NCBI RefSeq assembly: GCF_029201545.1
Contig: NZ_CP104007.1
Coordinates: 3,828,501-3,892,500, forward strand
Reading direction: 5' to 3'
Length of the DNA stretch: 64,000 nt
Source of the DNA: Devosia sp. FJ2-5-3
GTDB lineage: Bacteria; Pseudomonadota; Alphaproteobacteria; Rhizobiales; Devosiaceae
Position 1 is the stretch's first letter. Every line of letters starts with the position of its first letter. Positions 1 through 8,637 of this stretch are shown in pieces. The position numbers and the translations under genes were made by a program. The notes under the pieces are model-generated. The model saw nothing but the letters and a program-made list of their open reading frames with translations. It was not told where the DNA came from and searched no databases.

Positions 1-1271
1 GTCAGCCCGTCCTTGAACGCAAGGCGTTCGAGCTCGATCGTGCGCTCCTGCACCCGTGTTTCGAGCTGACGGGTATTGTCATCGACGCTGGCGGCCATTT
101 CGGTGAGCGCGGCCGACAGGCGCCCGATCTCATCCTGGCGGCCGACGCCCATGGCCAGCGCCGGACCATAATCGCCCTTGCGGGCGTGGCGGACCACGTC
201 CTCGAGCCGCGCCAGCCGATCCAGCACCTGACGCTTGAACACCAGCACGAAGATGATCGCCACGAGCCCCATCATGGCGGCGAGCAGCACCCCGATTGGC
301 GCGAACAAACGCCGATCGATAATGGTGTCCACATCCATGAAGGTGACGTTGTACCAGCCGAGCTTGTCGAGATAGCCGACGCCGACCAGGGTCTCCTTGC
401 CATCGAGGGTGATGAAGGCGCTGTCGGCCAGGATGTCGCCTTCGGTGACGTCCTTCATCAGCCTCTGGAGGGTCTCCGTGTCGCCTTCGCCCGACACCAG
501 CGAGAACAGGCTGCGCTTGCTGTCGAGGCCATCTTCGAAATTGGCAAGGCTGACCAGATGTTGGTCGCGATGGGCCTGGATGAGGCCATGGCGATCCACG
601 AACATGGAGGTGACGCCCTTTTGCGGGACATTGACCACTTCCTGGATGAAGGATGTGAGGTCGATGCCAGTGCCGAGCACGCCGAGGACGCGCCTTCCCT
701 CGCGGATGACGCAGTTCATCCAGACCTTGGTAACGCGCAGATTGGCGTCGTTGTTGACGTTGAGGTGGCAGCCTTCGCCGAGCGCCAGCGTCGAATAATA
801 CCAGGCATCGTCATGTTTGGCGGGGTCGAGCGTGTAGCGATACTGGTCGCCGGCATAGGCGTTGGACGCGTCGTTGAAATAGTAATTTCCCGATGCGCCG
901 ACGACGAAGAAATAGGATCTGTCGGCAAAATAGCGCCGGTAATGCTCGAGCTCGCCTATGCCGCGGCGGCGCAGGAGCGGATCGGTTTCGTCATGGGCCC
1001 AGTCGCGAATAGCCTGGCTGCCGGAAAGGGTTTCGGCCAGCGAGACTTCGCGGATGAGCGCGCCGAGGCCCCGGTGGCGGTCGTAGAGAACCTGCTTTTC
1101 GGCGAACAGGGTGCCGAGCTGGACGACGGTAGAATTGACGAGGAAATGGAAGGCGAAGAAGGCCGGGATCGCCACGGCGGCGAAACCCAGCACCACGAGC
1201 AAAAGCACCCGTGGACGCAGGCTTTCCGCGATTTTGCGGCGCTGTGTGATAATTGCATTGACCCCCATCAT
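1..1271 (-). CDS. Membrane sensor diguanylate cyclase (GGDEF), 3' end outside window
   Basis: The minus-strand frame from an ATG at 1271 is open to the window edge (423 codons seen). Residues about 21-44 are a hydrophobic helix, followed by a periplasmic sensor region of about 250 residues with Cache-like spacing. A second membrane helix at about 295-315 comes next, then a HAMP-like segment and a short coiled coil ending in LERLAFKDGLT, the conserved opening of a GGDEF domain. The GG(D/E)EF signature itself lies beyond base 1. Such proteins make cyclic di-GMP in response to an extracytoplasmic ligand. Two ATGs are adjacent (1271 and 1268); the ribosome site is weak. Frame and GGDEF assignment are likely; Cache type and enzymatic activity cannot be judged from the part present. 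Confidence 0.82.
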   Translation of the reverse strand, partial: MMGVNAIITQRRKIAESLRPRVLLLVVLGFAAVAIPAFFAFHFLVNSTVVQLGTLFAEKQVLYDRHRGLGALIREVSLAETLSGSQAIRDWAHDETDPLLRRRGIGELEHYRRYFADRSYFFVVGASGNYYFNDASNAYAGDQYRYTLDPAKHDDAWYYSTLALGEGCHLNVNNDANLRVTKVWMNCVIREGRRVLGVLGTGIDLTSFIQEVVNVPQKGVTSMFVDRHGLIQAHRDQHLVSLANFEDGLDSKRSLFSLVSGEGDTETLQRLMKDVTEGDILADSAFITLDGKETLVGVGYLDKLGWYNVTFMDVDTIIDRRLFAPIGVLLAAMMGLVAIIFVLVFKRQVLDRLARLEDVVRHARKGDYGPALAMGVGRQDEIGRLSAALTEMAASVDDNTRQLETRVQERTIELERLAFKDGL

Positions 1272-1363
1272 GGCCGGACCTTGGCCCCGCCAACGCGGCC
1301 ATTCTGGAGGGGCCAAGCTGTAGACTTCGTTAAAACCGAGCCGGATTCCACAGGCCTCCGAAT

Positions 1364-1963
1364 TTATCCGGCCAGAAAATCACGGCTGGCCAGCAGCTCT
1401 TCATTGCGCAATTCATGTCCGCCCTCGTGCCAGAAAAGCTGTGTTTCGGCGCCATTGACGGAGAAATAATCGGCCAGCGCCTGGGTCGCGCCCGCCGGGG
1501 CGATGGGGTCGCGGCGGCCGGCGGTGATCAACACCTTCCGGCCGGCGAAAACGGCCGCTTGCGGCGCAAAGGGAATGAGCGGATGCATGAGCACGCTGGC
1601 GTCGAACAGGTCGGGCCGGGCAAACTGCACCGCGGCGAGGATATTGGCGCCGTTGGAATAGCCGAGGCCGAGCACACGGGAAGGATTTCGCGCTGCGATC
1701 TGGGCCGCGATGAAGCCGGTCATGGCCTCGGTGCGTCGGGCGAGATCGTCCATGTCATAGACGCCCTCGGCGGCGCGGCGGAAATAGCGCAGGGCTCCGT
1801 TCTCGCTGACATCGCCGCGCGGGGCGATGCGGGCGGCGCCGGGGACCAATTGAGCGGCCAGATCGAAGAACTGATGCTCGTCCCCGCCCGTGCCATGGAA
1901 AAGGAAGATCAGCGGGGCATTGGGGGCAGCGCCATCGGCCACGGCAAACTGGTAATCGGACAT
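1364..1963 (-). CDS. Alpha/beta hydrolase, phospholipase/carboxylesterase family
   Basis: 199 residues starting MSDYQFAVADG. The ATG at 1963 is chosen because AGGAGA lies just upstream and the in-frame extension to 2149 has no family character. HGTGGDE at about residue 23 is the oxyanion-hole loop, GYSNGA is the nucleophile elbow (GxSxG), RRDPIAP supplies the acid and GGHE the histidine, giving a complete Ser-Asp-His triad. The size fits small cytoplasmic carboxylesterases of the YpfH/phospholipase-carboxylesterase group. It is transcribed divergently from sdaA across about 150 bases. Substrate is unknown. Confidence 0.88.
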   Translation of the reverse strand: MSDYQFAVADGAAPNAPLIFLFHGTGGDEHQFFDLAAQLVPGAARIAPRGDVSENGALRYFRRAAEGVYDMDDLARRTEAMTGFIAAQIAARNPSRVLGLGYSNGANILAAVQFARPDLFDASVLMHPLIPFAPQAAVFAGRKVLITAGRRDPIAPAGATQALADYFSVNGAETQLFWHEGGHELRNEELLASRDFLAG

Positions 1964-2111
1964 TTTTCTCGTCTCCTGCGTTACCCCTGAATATCGGTCG
2001 GAAGGGGGAGGCGGCAATCGCCCGATCTCGCCACGCTCTGTCGCCTTTTTCGAAACAATCAACCCGGCGTGGATAAGATTGCTCGCAAAGGGCTTTGGGT
2101 TATGATGGATC

Positions 2112-3506
2112 ATGTTCTTATCAGTCTTTGACGTCTTCAAGATCGGCATCGGGCCATCGAGTTCTCACACAATGGGGCCGATGTCGGCGGCCAGACGGTT
2201 TCTCGATGAACTCAAGGACGGCAATTGGCCCCGGGCGCGCCAGGCGGTTCCGGCGGCGCTGACGGCCAGTCTCCACGGCTCGCTGGCCTATACCGGCATC
2301 GGGCATGGCAGCGACCGGGCGGTCATCCTTGGCCTCTGTGGCCACGACCCGCGCAGTATCGACCCCGACGCCATGGACGCCATTGTGGAGGGCGTGCGGG
2401 CCAGCGGCACCGTCATCCCGGAGGGCCATCCGACCTATCGGTTCCGCCCGGCCGTGGATCTCGTGCTCGACACAAGGACGCCCCTGCCCGGCCATCCCAA
2501 TGGCATGCAGTTCTGTGCCTATGACACGGACGGGCAAGTGCTGCTGCGGCGGGTGTATTTTTCCATTGGGGGCGGCTTTGTGGTCAGCGCCGAGGAGCTG
2601 GCGGCGCTCAAGGACACGCCCGAAGCGCGACCGGACGTGCCCTGGCCCTTCGCCAATGCCGCCGAAATGCTCGACATGGCCAAGCGCTCTGGCCTTTCCA
2701 TCGCGGCGATGAAGCGGGCCAATGAGGAAGTACGGATGAGCCGGGCACGGGTCGATGCCGGGCTCGACGAGATCTGGTCGGTCATGTCGGGCTGCATTGC
2801 CCGCGGCATCGCCCAGGACGGGCAATTGCCGGGCGGGCTGAAGGTGCGCCGCCGCGCCAAGGGGATTTTCGTCCAGCTCGAGGAGAAGTGGCAGCGCAAC
2901 GAAATCGACCCGCTGATGGCCAATGACTGGCTGAGCCTCTTCGCCATGGCCGTCAATGAGGAGAACGCGGCCGGCGGGCGCGTAGTGACGGCGCCAACCA
3001 ATGGCGCGGCCGGGGTCATTCCGGCGGTGCTGAGCTATGCGCAGAAATTTCACGCCGGAGCCGGGCGCGCCAGCGTGCACGAGTTTTTGCTGACCGCCGC
3101 GGCCATTGGCGGGATCATCAAGCACAATGCTTCGATCTCGGGGGCGGAAGTGGGCTGCCAGGGCGAGGTTGGCTCGGCCTCGGCCATGGCGGCGGCCGGG
3201 CTCTGCGCGCTCCTTGGGGGCACGCCCGCGCAGGTGGAGAACGCGGCGGAGATCGCGCTCGAGCATCACCTCGGCATGACCTGCGATCCCGTGGGCGGGT
3301 TGGTGCAGATCCCCTGCATCGAGCGCAACGCCTTTGGTGCGGTCAAGGCAGTGACCGCCGCCTCGCTGGCGCTCAAGGGCGACGGCATCCACGCCGTGCC
3401 GCTCGATGTGTGCGTCGAAACCATGCGCCAGACCGGCCGCGACATGAGTGAGAAATACAAGGAAACCAGCCAGGCCGGTTTGGCGGTCAATGTCGTGGCG
3501 TGCTGA
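2112..3506 (+). CDS. sdaA: L-serine ammonia-lyase (L-serine dehydratase)
   Basis: 464 residues, the usual length of single-chain iron-sulfur L-serine deaminases, which convert L-serine to pyruvate and ammonia. The N-terminal beta domain carries the GIGPSSSHTMGPM motif at about residues 13-25. The C-terminal catalytic domain has the three cysteine ligands of the 4Fe-4S cluster at C349, C391 and C402. The 42- and 11-residue spacings are those of characterised members. The start is the ATG at 2112 with a weak GATGG ribosome site. No linked serine transporter or regulator is seen. The product feeds central metabolism as pyruvate. Confidence 0.96.
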   Translation: MFLSVFDVFKIGIGPSSSHTMGPMSAARRFLDELKDGNWPRARQAVPAALTASLHGSLAYTGIGHGSDRAVILGLCGHDPRSIDPDAMDAIVEGVRASGTVIPEGHPTYRFRPAVDLVLDTRTPLPGHPNGMQFCAYDTDGQVLLRRVYFSIGGGFVVSAEELAALKDTPEARPDVPWPFANAAEMLDMAKRSGLSIAAMKRANEEVRMSRARVDAGLDEIWSVMSGCIARGIAQDGQLPGGLKVRRRAKGIFVQLEEKWQRNEIDPLMANDWLSLFAMAVNEENAAGGRVVTAPTNGAAGVIPAVLSYAQKFHAGAGRASVHEFLLTAAAIGGIIKHNASISGAEVGCQGEVGSASAMAAAGLCALLGGTPAQVENAAEIALEHHLGMTCDPVGGLVQIPCIERNAFGAVKAVTAASLALKGDGIHAVPLDVCVETMRQTGRDMSEKYKETSQAGLAVNVVAC

Positions 3507-3525
3507 GGGTTTTGGTTTGGGGAGC

Positions 3526-3638
3526 GACCCCCACCTAGCCTCCCCCTGGTAGGGGGAGGGACGCATCGGGTTTGCGGAGATTTCTGTGAGCCACCGGCCA
3601 GCTCCTCCCCCTGTCAGGGGGAGGTTGGGTGGGGGTCA
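3526..3638. repeat. Dispersed intergenic repeat, family A, copy 1
   Basis: A 113-base element between the converging sdaA and manC ends. Its outer ends are inverted (GACCCCCACC and GGTGGGGGTC). Each end carries a hairpin of CCTCCCCCT and AGGGGGAGG arms. The inside is homologous, in inverted orientation, to the inside of copy 2 at 6331-6447. It may also act as a bidirectional terminator. Confidence 0.8.
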
Positions 3639-3665
3639 CTGACCTCAGTTCCCAAAAACAAAAAC

Positions 3666-5087
3666 TCAGCTGCGGCCGAATTCGTCTTCGATGCGGATGA
3701 TGTCGTCTTCGCCGAGATAGGAGCCGGTCTGGACTTCGATCAGTTCCAGTTCGATCTTGCCCGGATTGGCGAGGCGATGGGTGCAGCCGAGCGGCAGGTA
3801 GATGGACTGGTTTTCCGTCAGCATGGTCACCTTGTCGTCGACCGTAACCTCGGCGGTGCCGCGCACCACGACCCAGTGCTCGGAGCGGTGGTGATGCTTT
3901 TGCAGGCTGAGCTTCTTGCCCGGCTTGACGAAGAGCTTCTTTACCTGGAAACGCTCGCCCATTAGAATGGACGAATAGCCGCCCCAGGGCCGGTAGGAGG
4001 TTTTGTGGGTCTCGGTCAGCGCGCGGGTGGCGCTGTCGGCCCGCAGCTGCTTGGCCAGTGCGCCGACATTCTGTGCCTGGCTGAGGCGGCCGACAAAAAT
4101 GGCATCCTCGGTGGCGATGACGGCCACATCATCGAGACCATCGACCACCACATGGGCATGATCGGAGACGACCAGCGAATTGGTGGAGTTGGAGACGAGC
4201 GCCGGGCCAGTGATAGCATTGCCCTGTGCGTCGCGTTCCTGGCCCTTCCATACGGCATCCCAGGCACCCAGATCGGACCAGTCAAAGCTGACCGGCAGCA
4301 CGGCGGCCCGGGCGGTATGCTCGAAAATGGCGAAATCGACCGAGATATTGGGCGAGGCGGCGAAGGCGGTTTCCTCGAGGCGGATGAAATCGAGGTCGCG
4401 ATGGGCGCCGCCGACAGCATCGCGCGAGGCGGCGAAAACCTCGGGCGCCAGCTTTTCGCATTCCTCGAGGAATTTTCTGGCAGGCAGCATGAACATGCCC
4501 GAATTCCAGGCAAAGCCGCCCTTGGCCAGCATGTCCTCGGCGCGCTCGCGATTGGGCTTTTCGACAAAGGCGGCGACCTTGTGGGCGCCATGGCCGATGG
4601 CCTCGCCGATGGCGATATAGCCATAGCCGGTTTCCGGGCGATCAGGGGTGATGCCGAACGTAACGAGGTTTCCGTCGCGCGCGGCAGCGGCAGCGGCATC
4701 GACGGCAGCGAAATAGTCGGCGCTGGCGTCGATCATGTGATCGGAGGCGAGCACATGGAGCACGGCGTTTTCATCGCTGGCGACGGCAAGGTGGGCGGCG
4801 GCGGCGATGGCCGCGGCGGTATTGCGCGCCACCGGCTCAAGCAGGATCGCGCCGAGTTCGAGGCCGACGGACAGGGCCTGCTCGGCCACGAGGAAGCGAT
4901 ATTCGGCATTGGTGATGACGATGGCCGGGCTGTAGCGGCCAGCATCCCCAACCCGATCCAGACTGCGCTGGAAGAGACTGTCGCCCCCGATGAGGTCGAT
5001 GAACTGCTTGGGCCGCGCGGAACGCGATTTCGGCCACAGGCGGGTTCCCTGACCCCCAGCGAGAATGACAGGAACGATGGATGACAC
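3666..5087 (-). CDS. manC: Mannose-1-phosphate guanylyltransferase / mannose-6-phosphate isomerase
   Basis: 473 residues from a GTG at 5087. This start gives the canonical N-terminus (S)SIVPVILAGGQGTRLWP and has AAGGA seven bases upstream; the frame extends to a TTG at 5123. The nucleotidyltransferase domain covers about residues 1-340, with the GGQGTRLWPKS pyrophosphorylase loop near residue 10 and FVEKPNRERA further in. A cupin isomerase domain follows at about 345-470 (YRPWGGY, then a QKHHHRSEHW metal site). Such bifunctional enzymes turn mannose-6-P, via mannose-1-P, into GDP-mannose for surface polysaccharides. Its divergent neighbour is a glycosyltransferase, consistent with exopolysaccharide or lipopolysaccharide assembly. 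No phosphomannomutase is nearby. Confidence 0.94.
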   Translation of the reverse strand: MSSIVPVILAGGQGTRLWPKSRSARPKQFIDLIGGDSLFQRSLDRVGDAGRYSPAIVITNAEYRFLVAEQALSVGLELGAILLEPVARNTAAAIAAAAHLAVASDENAVLHVLASDHMIDASADYFAAVDAAAAAARDGNLVTFGITPDRPETGYGYIAIGEAIGHGAHKVAAFVEKPNRERAEDMLAKGGFAWNSGMFMLPARKFLEECEKLAPEVFAASRDAVGGAHRDLDFIRLEETAFAASPNISVDFAIFEHTARAAVLPVSFDWSDLGAWDAVWKGQERDAQGNAITGPALVSNSTNSLVVSDHAHVVVDGLDDVAVIATEDAIFVGRLSQAQNVGALAKQLRADSATRALTETHKTSYRPWGGYSSILMGERFQVKKLFVKPGKKLSLQKHHHRSEHWVVVRGTAEVTVDDKVTMLTENQSIYLPLGCTHRLANPGKIELELIEVQTGSYLGEDDIIRIEDEFGRS

Positions 5088-5234
5088 GAGCTTGTCCTTG
5101 CACTGCTTGGCGATATTGAGCAAAGCACATAACGCAGGCCGGTGCGCATTGCCACCTTTCTGGCTCCATCAGCACGAGGCGAGGGGCGGAAAAATTGCCG
5201 CGTCGGCCGGACCAGATGACCCAAGGAGAGTGTT

Positions 5235-6329
5235 TTGCGGGTTTTGCACGTCTACAAGACCTATCTGCCGGACGACTTTACCGGCGTGCCACGCGTCATC
5301 CATGCGTTGGTCGAGGGCATGGCGCAGCATGGGGTGCAAAGCCATGTGCTGGCCCTGAGTAAGACCCATGGCGGCACCGAGCGGACCGTAGACAACCACA
5401 GGGTTCACCTCGCAAAACAGGACATCAATATCGCCTCGGCGGGGCTGTCGCTTTCGGGGTTCGGTCTCTTCCGTCGGCTGGCGCGGGACGCCGATATCGT
5501 CAACTACCACTTTCCCTGGCCGATGGCCGATCTGCTCCATCTTCTCGGCCGGCCGAAGGCGCCCAGCGTCGTCACCTATCATTCCGACATCGTGCGGCAG
5601 AAAAACCTGCTCAAGCTTTATGCGCCGGTGCAGAATCTCTTTCTCTCCCAGGTCGACGCCATCGTCGCCACCTCGCCCAATTATGTACGCACCAGCGCCG
5701 TGCTGGCGAATTTTCCGGACAAGACCAGCGTCGTTCCCATCGGCATTCCCGATGTGACGCCGCCGGCGGCAGCACTCGTCGAGAGCTGGCGGGACAAGGT
5801 GGGAGAGGGCTTTTTCCTCTTCGTCGGCGCGCTGCGCTATTATAAGGGCCTGCAATTCCTGATGGCGGCGGCGCGGGAAACGGGCCTGCCCGTGGTGGTT
5901 GCCGGCGGCGGGGATACGACGGAATGGGCGGAAATGGGCGGGCCGAGCGTCCGCTTTGTCGGGCCGGTGTCGGACGACGACAAAATCGCCCTGCTCGAGC
6001 TTTGCCGCGCCTTCGTCTTTCCCTCCCATATTCGCTCGGAAGCTTTTGGGGTGGCGCTGGCAGAGGCGGCGCGCGCCGGCCGGGCGATGATCTCCTGCGA
6101 GATCGGCACCGGCACGAGTTTTGTGAACCTCGGCGGCGAGACCGGGCTGGTCGTGCCACCGGAAGATGTGCCTGCGCTCGGGGCGGCAATGCGGACGCTG
6201 GCGGCGGCTCCGGATCAGGCAGCAGATTATGGTCTTCGCGCTCGGGCACGGTATGAAAACATGTTCCGGGCGGAGGCGATGGCCGGGGCGTATCTGGAGC
6301 TTTACCGGCAGCTCATAGCGGGGCGGTAG
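5235..6329 (+). CDS. GT4-family glycosyltransferase
   Basis: 364 residues with a GT-B fold pattern. The N-terminal Rossmann half begins MRVLHVYKTYLPDDFTGVPR, and the C-terminal half has the EAFGVALAE motif (E-x7-E type) near residue 275 that binds the nucleotide-sugar donor. The start is a TTG at 5235; it is well supported because AAGGAGAG sits five bases upstream and the family N-terminus begins there. It is divergent from manC, so GDP-mannose is a plausible donor, but neither donor nor acceptor can be read from sequence. No signal peptide; likely acts at the inner face of the cytoplasmic membrane. Confidence 0.9.
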   Translation: MRVLHVYKTYLPDDFTGVPRVIHALVEGMAQHGVQSHVLALSKTHGGTERTVDNHRVHLAKQDINIASAGLSLSGFGLFRRLARDADIVNYHFPWPMADLLHLLGRPKAPSVVTYHSDIVRQKNLLKLYAPVQNLFLSQVDAIVATSPNYVRTSAVLANFPDKTSVVPIGIPDVTPPAAALVESWRDKVGEGFFLFVGALRYYKGLQFLMAAARETGLPVVVAGGGDTTEWAEMGGPSVRFVGPVSDDDKIALLELCRAFVFPSHIRSEAFGVALAEAARAGRAMISCEIGTGTSFVNLGGETGLVVPPEDVPALGAAMRTLAAAPDQAADYGLRARARYENMFRAEAMAGAYLELYRQLIAGR

Positions 6330-6330
6330 T

Positions 6331-6447
6331 GCCCCCCACCTAGCCTCCCCCTGGTAGGGGGAGGGATCTGCCGGTGGCTCATCGATATCGCCGCAAACGC
6401 GATCCGTCCCTCCCCCGTCTTCCGGGGGAGGTCAGGTGGGGGCTCCT
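6331..6447. repeat. Dispersed intergenic repeat, family A, copy 2
   Basis: Same architecture as the copy at 3526-3638: CCCCCACCTAGCCTCCCCCT at the left end, a mirrored AGGTGGGGG end, and two CCTCCCCC/GGGGGAGG hairpins. The central part (GCCGGTGGCTCA, CCGCAAAC, CGATCCGTCC) is the reverse complement of copy 1's centre. It lies between the converging glycosyltransferase and nadA genes. Confidence 0.8.
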
Positions 6448-7513
6448 AATCCCGCTTCCGGCTCAGTTCGATCATGCGCTCCACCGCGGCGCGGGCGGGG
6501 GCGATGAGTTCCTCGGGGACGATCACTTCCTCGGTCATGGTGTGGAGGCTCCACAAGACGTTCTCGAGATTGATGCGCTTCATGTGCGGGCAGATATTGC
6601 AGCCGCGCAGGAAGTCGACGCCGGTGGTTTCGCTCGCCACATTGTCCGACATGGAGCATTCGGTCACCATGACGACGCGGGCGGGCTTGGTCGACTTCAC
6701 CCAGTCGATCATGGCCGCGGTCGAGCCGGCAAAATCCACCGCGTCGATGACCTCGGGCGGACATTCGGGGTGGGCGATGATCTTGGCCGTCGGATAGGCG
6801 TGGCGCAGCTCGGAAATATCCTCGGCGGTGAAGGTCTCGTGGACCTCGCAGGCGCCGGCCCAAGTGATGATCTTCTTGTGCGTCTTCTTGGCGGTGTTCT
6901 GGGCCAGGTACTGGTCCGGGATCATGATGACCGTGTCACCCTCGACGCGATTGACGATGTCGAGCGCGTTGGAGGAGGTGCAGCACACATCGGTCACCGC
7001 CTTCACCGCGGCGGAGGTGTTCACATAGGTGACGACAGGCACGCCGGGATAATTGGCGCGCATCGCCATGACATCCTCGGCGGTGATGGATTCGGAGAGC
7101 GAGCAGCCGGCGCGGCTATCGGGGATGAGAACGGTCTTGGTCGGATTGAGCAGCTTCGAGGTTTCGGCCATGAAGTGCACGCCGCACTGCACGATCACCT
7201 GCTGGCGCACCTTGGTGGCTTCGATGGCCAGCTGCAGGCTGTCGCCCACCACGTCGGCGACGCCGTGATAGATCTGCGGCGTCTGGTAATTATGGGCAAG
7301 AATGACCGCGTCCTTCTCGGCCTTGAGCTTGTTGATCTGGAAAATCAGCGGCGCGTAATAGCTCCACTCGATCTCCGGGATCTGGTGCCTGACCCGGTCA
7401 AAGATCTTGTCCGTGGCCCGCTCGATGGCCTTGGAAAACTTCAGGTCGAAATGCTGGGCGAGGATCGCCCGCGCTTCGCTGAGCGGAGTTATTGCGTTGA
7501 TCGTCTGAACCAT
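6446..7513 (-). CDS. nadA: Quinolinate synthase A
   Basis: 355 residues from the ATG at 7513, chosen because GGAGGA lies eight bases upstream; the in-frame ATG at 7570 has no such site. NadA condenses iminoaspartate with dihydroxyacetone phosphate to give quinolinate for NAD synthesis, using a 4Fe-4S cluster. The three cluster cysteines are visible in [21 protein letters not shown] and [20 protein letters not shown] is the family N-terminal motif. The usual partners nadB and nadC are not adjacent, so this is a solitary nadA in this window. Confidence 0.96.
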   Translation of the reverse strand: MVQTINAITPLSEARAILAQHFDLKFSKAIERATDKIFDRVRHQIPEIEWSYYAPLIFQINKLKAEKDAVILAHNYQTPQIYHGVADVVGDSLQLAIEATKVRQQVIVQCGVHFMAETSKLLNPTKTVLIPDSRAGCSLSESITAEDVMAMRANYPGVPVVTYVNTSAAVKAVTDVCCTSSNALDIVNRVEGDTVIMIPDQYLAQNTAKKTHKKIITWAGACEVHETFTAEDISELRHAYPTAKIIAHPECPPEVIDAVDFAGSTAAMIDWVKSTKPARVVMVTECSMSDNVASETTGVDFLRGCNICPHMKRINLENVLWSLHTMTEEVIVPEELIAPARAAVERMIELSRKRD

Positions 7514-7644
7514 GGGCCCTTCCTCCGCACAAGTGTGCCGGAACCTAGGTATTTTCACCTTTCTTTTCAATGAACGCTCTTGCAGCTTTTGGAGGCAAGT
7601 CCTAACCCTTGCGCTGAGTTTTCTGAGCCAGACGAGGATCGTCC

Positions 7645-8280
7645 ATGCCGCAAGACGCCAATGCCATCCGTTCCATCCTGACGCTGGCCCCCGTGGTCCC
7701 GGTCATCATCCTCGATGATGTCTCCAAGGCGCGGCCCCTTGCCGAGGCGCTGGTAGCAGGCGGATTGCCTATTCTCGAAGTGACGCTGCGCACGCCCAAT
7801 GCGCTCAAGGTCATGGAAGAAATGGCCAAGGTCACCGGCGCCATCGTCGGTTCGGGCACGGTGCGCAATAGCGTGCATATGCGCGCCTCGGTCGATGTGG
7901 GCTGCCGCTTCATGGTTTCGCCCGGCGCCTCGCCGCGCCTGCTCGATGCGGCCGACGACGTCTCCATCCCGCTGCTGCCGGGCATCGGCACCCCGACCGA
8001 AGCCATGGCCGCTGCCGAGCGCGGTTATTCATTCCTCAAATTCTTCCCCGCCGAAGCGCTGGGCGGCGCGCCGGTGCTCAAGGCCTTTGCCTCGCCCCTG
8101 CCCGACATCACTTTCTGCCCCACGGGCGGCATCGACGCGGTAAAAGCCAAGACCTATCTCAGCCTGCCCAATGTTATCTGCGTCGGCGGCTCGTGGGTCA
8201 TGCCCAATGACGCCATCGAAAGCGGCGACTTCGCCCGCATCGAAACCCTGGCCCGAGAAGCCAGCGCCCTGCGCGGCTAA
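7645..8280 (+). CDS. eda: 2-keto-3-deoxy-6-phosphogluconate (KDPG) aldolase
   Basis: 211 residues, full family length. Eda splits KDPG into pyruvate and glyceraldehyde-3-P in the Entner-Doudoroff pathway. The general-base glutamate is E45 ([10 protein letters not shown]) and the Schiff-base lysine is K132 (FLKFFPAE), matching the Escherichia coli positions closely. The phosphate loop GGSWV is near residue 180. The ATG at 7645 has GACGAGGA upstream. It is the last core gene before the integrase-bearing island, and a hairpin at 8296-8319 follows. No edd or other hexose genes are beside it. Confidence 0.95.
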   Translation: MPQDANAIRSILTLAPVVPVIILDDVSKARPLAEALVAGGLPILEVTLRTPNALKVMEEMAKVTGAIVGSGTVRNSVHMRASVDVGCRFMVSPGASPRLLDAADDVSIPLLPGIGTPTEAMAAAERGYSFLKFFPAEALGGAPVLKAFASPLPDITFCPTGGIDAVKAKTYLSLPNVICVGGSWVMPNDAIESGDFARIETLAREASALRG

Positions 8281-8295
8281 GCGGGGGGGGGCGGA

Positions 8296-8319
8296 GCAGG
8301 AGCACCTAAAAGCTCCTGC
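8296..8319 (+). terminator. Hairpin downstream of eda
   Basis: Perfect 8-bp stem GCAGGAGC / GCTCCTGC with an 8-base loop, 16 bases past the eda stop. There is no T-tract, so it may be an RNA-stabilising hairpin and not a true intrinsic terminator. Confidence 0.5.
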
Positions 8320-8414
8320 CACCCACTACAAATGCGCCTTCACGTCAAAACCGCGCATTTTCAAAGTCTTCTAACCAATTTAGCGGCGCTTTTTTGGGGC
8401 CAGAAAGCCAGCAG

Positions 8415-8496
8415 GGGAGTTACGAAAACTCCTCTGTAACTCGTCGTGACGTCACTGTAACTCCCCATGACGTCGCCGTAACTCCTCATAACTCCC
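8415..8496. repeat. Tandem 21-base repeats with an inverted outlier, upstream of the integrase
   Basis: Three head-to-tail units begin at 8435, 8456 and 8477. Units 1 and 2 share the pattern TGTAACTC-N2-C-R-TGACGTC; unit 3 is shorter (CGTAACTCCTCAT). A reverse-oriented GGGGAGTTACG at 8415-8425 mirrors the end of unit 3. The spacing is exactly 21 bases, two helical turns. Possible roles are recombinase arm-binding sites, an excisionase or repressor array, or an attachment region. The 8281-8637 gap holds no gene; apart from these repeats and the eda hairpin I see nothing in it. Confidence 0.7.
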
Positions 8497-8637
8497 CACC
8501 TCTCTCAAATGCATGGTTTTGCGGGCCTCCCCGCCCCCTGACCGACCTTCGAACTGTGATCCATCGGAGAGGTCTTGTTGTGCCTTGCAATCCTCGCCCG
8601 CAAACTCGAACAGCATCGAGTAACGGGGGGAGAACAG

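Noticed and set aside
186..1469. A 427-codon plus frame at the left edge
   Set aside because: The minus frame encodes a sensor with two membrane helices and a GGDEF start, and is open through the edge; the plus frame has shadow composition.
2121..3566. A 481-codon minus frame opposite sdaA
   Set aside because: sdaA is unambiguous, with all three cluster cysteines at family spacing; the opposite frame has no recognisable features.
5088..5123. A TTG start at 5123 for manC
   Set aside because: It adds 12 residues not seen in the family, while GTG 5087 has AAGGA at good spacing and the canonical opening.
8435..8496. Tandem repeats considered as a CRISPR array
   Set aside because: Units abut without spacers, are only 21 bases and diverge from each other; no cas genes are present.
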